Shown: positions 57,505 through 64,000 of the stretch, piece by piece
Layout: each line of letters begins with the position of its first letter
How positions within the stretch are numbered: the stretch's first letter is position 1
NCBI RefSeq assembly: GCF_028553805.1
Contig: NZ_CP067140.1
Span: 1 to 64,000, forward strand
Direction of reading: 5' to 3'
Length of the DNA: 64,000 bases
Source of the DNA: Paracoccus saliphilus
GTDB lineage: Bacteria; Pseudomonadota; Alphaproteobacteria; Rhodobacterales; Rhodobacteraceae
The notes under the pieces: model-generated
The model's database searches: none
The model's input: the letters and a program-made list of their open reading frames with translations, nothing else
Told to the model about the DNA's origin: nothing
Translations under genes and position numbers: made by a program

Positions 57505-58125
57505 GTGAATGTGACAGCCTATAATTGCCCCAATTGCGGGGCTCGTATCAATGAACTGGCAAAAATTGCACGGATGGCGGCGTGTGACTCATGCGACACC
57601 GCGCTGCTGATCGAGGACGAGGTCGTGCGTGCCACCGGGCAAAAAGGCGTCATGCACGAGGCGACATCGCTGTTCGATATTGGCGATACCGTCAAGGCCG
57701 GGGATAGTTCTGTCCTCCTTAGGGGAAAGGCCCGCTTTTCCTATGGCCGCGGCTTTTGGGACGAGTTCTGGGGGTTGGATGCGGTCGGAAAGCCGGTCTG
57801 GATCTCGCTTGATGAGGGCGATGTTGCCGTGCAGCGCGAGCTGGTGGATGCAAGCCTTTCCAGAGCGGTTCAGAATGCCGATATCGGCGATGCCATTACT
57901 CTTGGCAGACGTGAATTTGTCATTTCCGAAATTGAAACGGCTGAATGCGTGGCATTGCGCGGCGCGTTCGATCATGAGCTGAAGGTTGGTGAAAGCTACG
58001 AATTCATCAATGCTTTGGGGAAAAATGGCGCCCTGTTGTCCTATGAGTACTGGATCGGCGGCGCGCAGCTATACCTTGGCCAATGGTTCAGCCCGTTCGA
58101 TATCGAGGTGGAGGCCGCGCCATGA
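57505..58125 (+). CDS. Zinc-ribbon DUF4178 protein
   Basis: About 206 residues. An N-terminal zinc ribbon has Cys8 and Cys11 (NCPNCG) and Cys27 and Cys30 (CDSCDTALL), followed by a DUF4178 beta-rich domain (about 55-200), with FDIGDTVKAG and YSYGRGFWDEFWGL-type segments (FSYGRGFWDEFWGLDA). No membrane helix. No ATG start is in frame; GTG at 57505 or 57511 are the options, without a clear ribosome site. Its stop overlaps the next gene by 4 nt (ATGA), making a tandem pair with a second DUF4178 protein. Confidence 0.72.
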   Translation: MNVTAYNCPNCGARINELAKIARMAACDSCDTALLIEDEVVRATGQKGVMHEATSLFDIGDTVKAGDSSVLLRGKARFSYGRGFWDEFWGLDAVGKPVWISLDEGDVAVQRELVDASLSRAVQNADIGDAITLGRREFVISEIETAECVALRGAFDHELKVGESYEFINALGKNGALLSYEYWIGGAQLYLGQWFSPFDIEVEAAP

Positions 58126-59435
58126 CCCGCTCGGCCGAATTGAAATCAGTCAATTGTTCCTCTTGCGGTGCGGGGCTGAATGTTCTTGGCGGCGGACGGG
58201 TGACCACCCATGTCTGCTCCTATTGCGGCGCGGCACTGGACGCCAACGCCAATTACCGCGCCCTGAAATCCTTTGGCGAATTGCCGCGCCCCTCCAGCCC
58301 GTTCAAGCTGGGCGATCGTGGGACGCTTTTCGGCACCGAGTTCACCGTGATCGGCACCTTGGGGTACGAGGAGCGCTGGCAGGGTCAGCGCTGGCATTGG
58401 GTCGAGCACCAGGTCTTTTCCGAGACCCATGGCTATGCATGGCTCTCTGTCGAGGATGGGCATGTTACCTTTTCGCGCCGGATTCGCAGCGATGTCTGGT
58501 TAAGTGGGCTCAGGGTGGAAACCTCCGAATACCCGCCATCCGTCAGTTACCGCAACGAGAGCTACAGATATTACGACACAACGAATGCCGTGATCACCTT
58601 TGCCGAGGGCGAGTTCACCTGGCAGCCCGAGGAAGATCAGCGGACGCAGACGATTACCGCCTTGGGCGATACCCGGATGCTGGAATTTTCGCAGGGCAGT
58701 ACCGAGCGCGAGGTCTATCTGACCAGCTATGTTCCGGCCGTGGATATCGCAGAGGGCTTCGGGATCGATCTTCCCCCGCCGATGCTAAAGGCCCACCCGT
58801 TGAAGCCGGTCAGGAAGTGGCGTCACACCGTGTTTGTCGCGGCCTGCTCGGCAGTTTTTGCGTTCATGTCGTTGATCCTTGGTCTGATCCTGTCGTTGCA
58901 TCCCGGCGAGAATCTGGTGTCCGCGACTTACGACGTTCCGAATGATCTGCCGATCACTCTCCCTGTCGAAATCACCAATGATCGGGGGCTCGCTTGGATC
59001 GGGTTCGATAGTACCGTTACAGACGGTTGGGCTTACCTGAATATCGTCCTTCTTGGTCCTGACGGGAATCCTCGGTTTGTCATGGGCCGGACAAGCGAGA
59101 AATATTCCGGCAGGGATAGCGAGGGGAAATGGACCGAGGATGGCTCAAACGCCAGTATCAGGTTTCATCCTCTGGAAACTACGGGCACATACGAATTGAA
59201 CATCGATATCGAGGAGGCGGGCTACTGGAAAGACAAGCGGCAGCTCTTGTTGGACCGGGATGACTATCCGCACGTCATCCGTCAGCTTGACGTGTCGGTT
59301 TCACAAGGACAATCAAGCGGCCTTGCGGCTTTCCTTGCGGCTTTGGGCTTTCTTGTCGTGGCAGTCGTCCCGCTTTTTGCGCGCGGTTTCGTCCATCAGA
59401 GACGCTGGTCCGGAAGTGATTGGGACGATGAGTGA
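58122..59435 (+). CDS. Membrane-anchored zinc-ribbon DUF4178 protein
   Basis: 437 residues. Zinc ribbon with Cys12, Cys15 (NCSSCG) and Cys32, Cys35 (CSYCGAALD); DUF4178 domain about 55-205 (FKLGDRGTLFGTEFTVIG, LEFSQGSTEREVYLTSYV); membrane helix about 236-260; an extracytoplasmic beta-rich stretch about 262-405 (ITNDRGLAWIGF, VLLGPDGNPRFVMGR); and a second helix about 409-432 with a short basic-then-acidic tail. It therefore links a cytosolic metal-binding/DUF4178 part to a periplasmic domain. The function is not established. Cotranscribed with the preceding DUF4178 gene. Confidence 0.78.
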   Translation: MTRSAELKSVNCSSCGAGLNVLGGGRVTTHVCSYCGAALDANANYRALKSFGELPRPSSPFKLGDRGTLFGTEFTVIGTLGYEERWQGQRWHWVEHQVFSETHGYAWLSVEDGHVTFSRRIRSDVWLSGLRVETSEYPPSVSYRNESYRYYDTTNAVITFAEGEFTWQPEEDQRTQTITALGDTRMLEFSQGSTEREVYLTSYVPAVDIAEGFGIDLPPPMLKAHPLKPVRKWRHTVFVAACSAVFAFMSLILGLILSLHPGENLVSATYDVPNDLPITLPVEITNDRGLAWIGFDSTVTDGWAYLNIVLLGPDGNPRFVMGRTSEKYSGRDSEGKWTEDGSNASIRFHPLETTGTYELNIDIEEAGYWKDKRQLLLDRDDYPHVIRQLDVSVSQGQSSGLAAFLAALGFLVVAVVPLFARGFVHQRRWSGSDWDDE

Positions 59436-59447
59436 GGGCAAACCTGA

Positions 59448-59621
59448 ATGAGTGTTTTCCGCATATTCTTCATCGTCTTGTGTTTAGCTGTGTTCGGAAG
59501 CGCCTGGTATTACGGGCGCCTTGGTTTCGGTGGAGAAAGCACCGATGTGCCTTCTCCGACGGATGGTTCGATGCGGGTCGGAAGTTCCGGTGGGTACTAT
59601 GCCGGGGGGAGCGTAAAATGA
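59448..59621 (+). CDS. 57-residue single-helix membrane protein
   Basis: Small gene in the gap between the DUF4178 and DUF350 genes. It reads MSVFRIFFIVLCLAVFGSAW, a single membrane helix, then a glycine/serine-rich tail (RVGSSGGYYAGGSVK). It starts 12 bp after the preceding stop and ends 21 bp before the DUF350 ATG, so it is in step with the operon. No known family recognised. A longer open frame overlaps it in another phase but lacks a helix or ribosome site. Confidence 0.6.
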   Translation: MSVFRIFFIVLCLAVFGSAWYYGRLGFGGESTDVPSPTDGSMRVGSSGGYYAGGSVK

Positions 59622-59642
59622 TCTTTGCAAAGGGAAGCTGAT

Positions 59643-59867
59643 ATGGACCAAATCTTCGCGAATCTTCTTGTCGACGTGATCAGCACCGTGTTTTTCACCA
59701 TTCTGGGATGTGCGCTGATGTGGGCGGTCTGGAAGGTCATAGACTGGGCCACCCCCTTCCCGGTGCTGAAGGAAATCGAACAGGATCAAAACGTGGCGCT
59801 TAGCGTCCTGTTCGGTTTCATCTTCCTGTCCATCGCCATCATCATCGCGGCCGTCATCGTCTCATGA
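59643..59867 (+). CDS. DUF350 (YjfL-type) membrane protein
   Basis: 74 residues with two membrane helices (VDVISTVFFTILGCALMWAV and VALSVLFGFIFLSIAIIIAA) separated by a polar segment with WKVIDWATPF and the EIEQDQN motif, matching DUF350 as a single repeat; many homologues have two. The ATG at 59643 follows AAGGGAAGCTG. Its stop overlaps the spermidine-synthase homologue by 4 nt. DUF350 proteins are known next to polyamine and phage-shock-like genes, but their activity is unknown. Confidence 0.75.
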   Translation: MDQIFANLLVDVISTVFFTILGCALMWAVWKVIDWATPFPVLKEIEQDQNVALSVLFGFIFLSIAIIIAAVIVS

Positions 59868-61405
59868 CCGCAGCGGCGAGGCCCGCACATCGTGATGTCT
59901 GGCTTCTGATTGCGACATTCCTGATCGCTGTCGCGGGGCTGATCTACGAACTGATCGCCGCGACGGTGTCCAGCTATCTTCTTGGCGATTCCGTTCGCCA
60001 GTTTTCGCTGGTGATCGGGGTGTTCCTGTCCTCCATGGGGCTGGGCGCCTGGCTGTCGCGCTTTGTCGAACGCCCGGTCGCGGGCTTTGTCTGGGTTCAG
60101 ATTTCGGTGGCCGTGGTCGGCGGTTTCATGGCGCCGGCCCTGTTCTTCGCCTATGCTTATCTTTCCGCCGTTGGCCCGGTCCTGTTCGGTTTCCTCGCGG
60201 CGGTCGGCGTGCTGTCGGGAATGGAAATTCCCCTGATTGCCCGCGTGCTCGAAGATATCGGCGCGCATCGTTTCCGTTTCGAGAATGTCCTGAGCGTGGA
60301 TTATGCCGGTGCGCTGATCGCGTCGCTGGCTTTCCCATTGCTGGTCGTGCCTTACCTGGGGCTGATGTCCGCCAGTCTCAGCTTTGGCGCGCTGAACCTT
60401 GCGGTTGCCGGTGTCTCCCTGTGGCTTTTCCGGAACGAGAGCAGTTGGGGGCAACGCATTGCCTGGCTGCTTGCGCTGGTGGCGACAATCGTGGCGCTAA
60501 TCAACTCGGAGCGGCTTTTATCGGTCACCGAGGCCGAACTGTTCGAGGACGATATCATCTTCAGCGAGACGACTTCCTACCAGAATATCACTGTCACCCA
60601 GTTCCGGGATCGCACCCGGCTTTTCCTGGACTATTCGATCCAGTTCGATTCACTCGACGAGTATCGCTACCATGAGATGCTGGTGCATCCGGCGCTCGGG
60701 ATGGTTCCGCGGCGCGAGAACATCCTCATCCTCGGCGGGGGCGATGGCATGGCCGCGCGCGAGGTTCTGCGGCATGACGATGTGAAGAACATCACCCTCG
60801 TCGATCTTGATCCGCGCGTGACCGAATTGTTCCGGGACCATCCGCAACTGTCGCCTCTGAACGATCACGCGTTGTCGGACCCGCGCCTAGATATCGTCAA
60901 CAAGGATGCATGGCAGTTCGTCGAATCCGACGACCGGATTTACGATGTGGTGATCCTTGATCTGCCGGACCCCAAGAACCTGGCGCTTTCCAAGCTGTAT
61001 TCGTCCGAATTCTATGCGCTGCTGACAGAGCGGATCGGGGTGCAGTCGGTGATCGTCACGCAGGCCGGGGCGCCATTATTCGCCCGCGAGGCCTTCTGGT
61101 CCATCGTCAAGACATGGGAAGAGACGCGCAATCCCGTCAATCCGAAAGCGCCGCTATCCGTGCTGCCCTATCACGGCTATGTACCAAGTTTCGGGGAATG
61201 GGGCTTCGTGATGGTCTCGCCCATGCGTTTGCGCGACCGCATGCCGGCTCTGCCCGAAGGGCTGCGCTACCTGGATTTGGCTCAGTGGCGATCGGCCATG
61301 CAGTTTTCGCCCGACATGGCACGCAAGGATGTCGAGGCCAATCGCATCCAGACGCATGCCTTGATCGATTACTACATGGATGGCTGGGAACAGTGGTTCG
61401 AATGA
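59864..61405 (+). CDS. Spermidine synthase-like aminopropyltransferase with N-terminal membrane domain
   Basis: 513 residues. About seven membrane helices (residues 12-215, starting DVWLLIATFLIAVAGLIYEL), then a spermidine-synthase domain: SLDEYRYHEMLVHPALG (about 265-281), LILGGGDGMAAREVL (about 288-302) for the nucleotide and VILDLPDPKNLALSKLY (about 364-380) containing the catalytic aspartate. It would transfer aminopropyl groups from decarboxylated S-adenosylmethionine to an amine at the membrane. The acceptor is not known. It ends tail-to-tail with, and overlaps by 34 bp, the S-adenosylmethionine decarboxylase gene that would make its donor. Confidence 0.85.
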   Translation: MTAAARPAHRDVWLLIATFLIAVAGLIYELIAATVSSYLLGDSVRQFSLVIGVFLSSMGLGAWLSRFVERPVAGFVWVQISVAVVGGFMAPALFFAYAYLSAVGPVLFGFLAAVGVLSGMEIPLIARVLEDIGAHRFRFENVLSVDYAGALIASLAFPLLVVPYLGLMSASLSFGALNLAVAGVSLWLFRNESSWGQRIAWLLALVATIVALINSERLLSVTEAELFEDDIIFSETTSYQNITVTQFRDRTRLFLDYSIQFDSLDEYRYHEMLVHPALGMVPRRENILILGGGDGMAAREVLRHDDVKNITLVDLDPRVTELFRDHPQLSPLNDHALSDPRLDIVNKDAWQFVESDDRIYDVVILDLPDPKNLALSKLYSSEFYALLTERIGVQSVIVTQAGAPLFAREAFWSIVKTWEETRNPVNPKAPLSVLPYHGYVPSFGEWGFVMVSPMRLRDRMPALPEGLRYLDLAQWRSAMQFSPDMARKDVEANRIQTHALIDYYMDGWEQWFE

Positions 61406-61752
61406 CCGCGCTGAAATCGTCCCATCTCGATCCGCTGCGGGGAGAGGATTGAGGCCAACATCTCTGCCGCCCGCTCGGCATCGGCATCGCCGCACATGAA
61501 GATATCGATGGCGGCATAATCCCGTTCGGGCCATGTATGGATCGAGATATGCGACTCGGCCAGCAACAGGACACCGGTCACACCATTGCCGCCGCCGAAA
61601 TGGTGAAACGCGCCCGACAGGATCGTCGCTCCGGCGGCCTTGGCGGCAGCGCGCAGCGCCGCTTCCAGCCGAGCCGGTTCATCAAGGAAACGTCCACCGA
61701 AATGGTCGATCAACAGATGCGCGCCGGGCGCAAATTTCTCCGAGTCAATCAT
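61372..61752 (-). CDS. speD: S-adenosylmethionine decarboxylase proenzyme (short bacterial type)
   Basis: 126-residue pyruvoyl enzyme that makes decarboxylated S-adenosylmethionine. Self-cleavage site Glu66-Ser67 in LLAESHISIHTWPE (Ser67 becomes the pyruvoyl group), His68 and catalytic Cys87 in DIFMCGDA are all present; FHHFGGGNGVTG is the family substrate region. The ATG at 61752 is preferred; a TTG at 61782 would add ten residues. It is 46 bp after the glmS stop on the same strand, yet its function pairs with the convergent aminopropyltransferase. Confidence 0.9.
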   Translation of the reverse strand: MIDSEKFAPGAHLLIDHFGGRFLDEPARLEAALRAAAKAAGATILSGAFHHFGGGNGVTGVLLLAESHISIHTWPERDYAAIDIFMCGDADAERAAEMLASILSPQRIEMGRFQRGHSNHCSQPSM

Positions 61753-61798
61753 GACTGCGGTTTTACCGTGAATGACCGGCAAGGGCCATGCGGCAGGT

Positions 61799-63616
61799 TC
61801 ACTCGACGGTCACCGACTTGGCGAGATTGCGCGGCTGATCGACATCCGTGCCCTTGGCCACCGCCGTGTGATACGCCAGATACTGCATCGGGATCGCATA
61901 GAGGATGGGCCGGAACAGCCCCCCGCCCTCGGGCATGGTCAGCGTTGCGTGCACGCCCTCGTCTGCCGCGGCGATGCCCTCGTGATCCGACAGCAGCAGG
62001 ATTTGGCCGTGACGCGCCATCACTTCCTGCATGTTCGAAACGGTCTTCTCGAACAGGTGGTCATAGGGGGCCAACACAATAACCGGCAGATCGCGGTCGA
62101 TTAGGGCGATGGGGCCGTGTTTCAATTCGCCCGAGGCATAGCCCTCGGCATGGATATAGCTGAGTTCCTTCAGCTTCAGCGCACCTTCCATCGCCACCGG
62201 GAACAGCGCGCCCCGGCCCAGGTACAACACATCCTGCGCCTGCGAGAGCCATTCGGACAATGCCCGACAATGATCAGACAGATCCAGCGTCTGCTGCAAA
62301 AGGCCCGGAACCGCCCGTAGATCGGCCAGATGCTCGGCCAGTTCGGCATCTCCGATCCTGCCGCGATCATGTGCCGCCTTCAGCGCAAGGATCGCCAGCA
62401 CGGTCAGCTGGCAGGTGAAGGCCTTCGACGATGCCACGCTCACCTCTATCCCCGCCAGAGTGGGCAGGGCGATATCCGCATCACGGGCTATCGCGGAGGT
62501 GCCGACATTCACCAATCCGACGGTCTGGCTGACATGGTCGCGGGCATAATGCAGCGCGGCCAGCGTATCCGCGGTTTCGCCCGACTGGCTGATGGCGATG
62601 AACCAGCTTTGCGGCGACAGCGGCGGCTCGCGGTAGCGAAATTCCGAGGCCACGTCGATATCGCAGGGCAGGCCCGCCAGCGTCTCGAACCAGTATTTTG
62701 CGACATGACCCGCATAATGGGCGGTGCCGCAGCCGACCAGAGACAGCCGGTCAACGTCGCGGAAATCCAGCCCGTCGGGCAGCACGATCCTGTCATCCTT
62801 GACGTAATGATTGAGGACATCGGCGATCACCGAGGGCTGTTGGGCGATCTCCTTGGCCATGAAATGGCGATACCCGCCCTTGTCGATGGCAGTGGCCCCG
62901 ACATCGATCCGCCGTTCCGTGCGACCGACCTGCTGGCATTCCTCGTCGTAGATCTGTACGCCGGCGCGGGTCAGAACCGCGTGGTCGCCATCCTCAAGAT
63001 AGGTGATCCGGTCGGTGAAGGGCGACAGCGCCACGGCGTCGGAGCCTAGGAACATCTCTTCGTCGCCATGACCGATGGCCAGGGGGCTGCCCTTGCGCGC
63101 GGCGATCATCAGATCACCCTCGCCCTCGAACAGGAATGCCAGCGCGAAAGCGCCTTTCAGGCGGGACAGGGTGGCGCGCGCAGCTTCACGCGCGGCCATG
63201 CCCTGCTCCATGAAATGACCGGCCAGAAGCGCCACGGTTTCGGTATCGGTCTGCGATTGCGGCTGGATGCCCTTGGCGATCAGCTCTTCGCGCAATTCGC
63301 GGAAATTCTCGATGATGCCGTTATGCACGACCGCGACGGGACCCGAGCGATGCGGATGCGCATTCTCTTCGGTCGCAGCGCCGTGCGTGGCCCACCTGGT
63401 ATGGCCGATGCCGGTATGGCCGCGCAGGGGATCATGCACCAGGCGGTCCGACAGATTGACCAGCTTGCCCACGGCGCGGCGCCGGTCCAGCCGGCCAGCC
63501 GAGTCGATCGTCGCGACACCGGCGCTGTCATAGCCGCGATATTCCAACCGTTTGAGCGCATCGACAAGCTGTGGCGAAACCTCGTGACGGCCCAGGATTC
63601 CGATGATGCCGCACAT
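61799..63616 (-). CDS. glmS: Glutamine-fructose-6-phosphate aminotransferase
   Basis: Makes glucosamine 6-phosphate for peptidoglycan and LPS. 605 residues, family length. Cys2 (MCGIIGILG) is the amidotransferase nucleophile, GHTRWATHG (about 72-80) and the NGIIEN glutamine motif follow, and two SIS domains hold the sugar site with QSGETADTL (about 345-353) and the C-terminal PRNLAKSVTVE. The ATG shares one base with the glmU stop. Confidence 0.97.
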   Translation of the reverse strand: MCGIIGILGRHEVSPQLVDALKRLEYRGYDSAGVATIDSAGRLDRRRAVGKLVNLSDRLVHDPLRGHTGIGHTRWATHGAATEENAHPHRSGPVAVVHNGIIENFRELREELIAKGIQPQSQTDTETVALLAGHFMEQGMAAREAARATLSRLKGAFALAFLFEGEGDLMIAARKGSPLAIGHGDEEMFLGSDAVALSPFTDRITYLEDGDHAVLTRAGVQIYDEECQQVGRTERRIDVGATAIDKGGYRHFMAKEIAQQPSVIADVLNHYVKDDRIVLPDGLDFRDVDRLSLVGCGTAHYAGHVAKYWFETLAGLPCDIDVASEFRYREPPLSPQSWFIAISQSGETADTLAALHYARDHVSQTVGLVNVGTSAIARDADIALPTLAGIEVSVASSKAFTCQLTVLAILALKAAHDRGRIGDAELAEHLADLRAVPGLLQQTLDLSDHCRALSEWLSQAQDVLYLGRGALFPVAMEGALKLKELSYIHAEGYASGELKHGPIALIDRDLPVIVLAPYDHLFEKTVSNMQEVMARHGQILLLSDHEGIAAADEGVHATLTMPEGGGLFRPILYAIPMQYLAYHTAVAKGTDVDQPRNLAKSVTVE

Positions 63617-64000
63617 CAGCCCTTCTCCTTCTTCGCACGCAGAGCCTGCATGAGCCGCACGCCAAGGCCGGGCTTCGTCGCCTGCCTTGCGCGGCCGATG
63701 GCGAGGGCGCCATCCTCGACATCCACGGTAATGACAGAACCCGAGCCGGTCACCGCTTGGGCCCCGACCCGAACAGGGGCGACCAGCATGGTGTCGCTGC
63801 CGATGAAGGCATTGGCGCCGATCTCGGTGCGATGTTTCATCACGCCGTCGTAATTGCAGGTAATGGTGCCCGCGCCGATATTGCTGTGCTCGCCGATATG
63901 AGCGTCGCCCAGATATGTCAGATGGCCGACCTTGACGCCTTCGTCGAGAACGGCGTTCTTGATCTCGACGAAATTGCCGACATGGACCTCGCCTCCAAGC
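63616..64000 (-). CDS. glmU: GlmU C-terminal part (N-acetylglucosamine-1-phosphate uridyltransferase), partial
   Basis: The 3' 128 codons of glmU, running off the window end. The visible part is left-handed beta-helix of the acetyltransferase domain (hexapeptide turns with [19 protein letters not shown] and [20 protein letters not shown]), then IGRARQ, typical of the C-terminal tail. The missing 5' portion would carry the nucleotidyltransferase domain. Precedes glmS in a glmU-glmS order common in alphaproteobacteria. Confidence 0.93.
   Translation of the reverse strand, partial: LGGEVHVGNFVEIKNAVLDEGVKVGHLTYLGDAHIGEHSNIGAGTITCNYDGVMKHRTEIGANAFIGSDTMLVAPVRVGAQAVTGSGSVITVDVEDGALAIGRARQATKPGLGVRLMQALRAKKEKG

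Noticed and set aside
62330..63049. 239-residue plus-strand open frame within glmS
   Set aside because: Antisense to intact glmS domains; no ribosome site.

Overview
The window looks like a stretch of alphaproteobacterial chromosome, most likely Rhodobacteraceae and close to Paracoccus, with coordinate 1 set at the dnaA start codon. The evidence is a regB / senC-regA-hvrA locus in the Rhodobacter arrangement, rpsU divergent from coq9, HvrA-type H-NS, a small Rhodobacteraceae-style porin, and GC-rich genes packed with many 4-nt stop/start overlaps. No tRNA, rRNA, CRISPR array, phage gene or transposase was recognised.

Layout. 1-6833: dnaA, dnaN, recF, a LysE-type exporter and gyrB. 7016-13202: outer-membrane barrel, Lrp regulator divergent from a class V aminotransferase, YafY-type regulator divergent from a GST, rpsU divergent from coq9 and a quinone oxidoreductase. 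13228-19034 (minus): lipoprotein, leuS, lptE, holA and an HI0933-type flavoprotein. 19303-26896: porin, PLP-binding protein, L,D-transpeptidase and ribA (with a degenerate RibB-like N-terminus), OmpR-type regulator, small membrane protein, Smr and Tim44-like proteins, fxsA, secB and an HD hydrolase. 26931-31623: the redox-responsive RegB/RegA system with senC and hvrA, followed by a PAS protein without a kinase domain. 31663-39055 (minus): glk, tamA, tamB.

39494-45897 (minus) is a tightly overlapped four-gene operon that I read as a complete petrobactin-type (3,4-catecholate, NIS) siderophore pathway. It is collinear with Bacillus asbABCDEF but compressed by two gene fusions: AsbB-AsbC (NIS synthetase plus aryl-AMP ligase) and AsbD-AsbE (carrier protein plus condensing domain), with AsbF last. 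No receptor or exporter for the siderophore is in the window.

46268-53564 is a divergent peptide-type ABC importer operon (two ATPases, binding protein, two permeases) ending in a gamma-glutamyltransferase-like hydrolase. A FadR-type regulator (53674) and a convergent TctCBA tripartite carboxylate transporter follow.

57505-61752 is a compact, poorly understood set: two overlapping zinc-ribbon/DUF4178 proteins, a 57-residue membrane peptide, a DUF350 membrane protein, a membrane-embedded spermidine-synthase homologue, and a tail-to-tail S-adenosylmethionine decarboxylase. It looks like a membrane-linked polyamine system. The window closes with glmS and the 3' part of glmU (minus strand).
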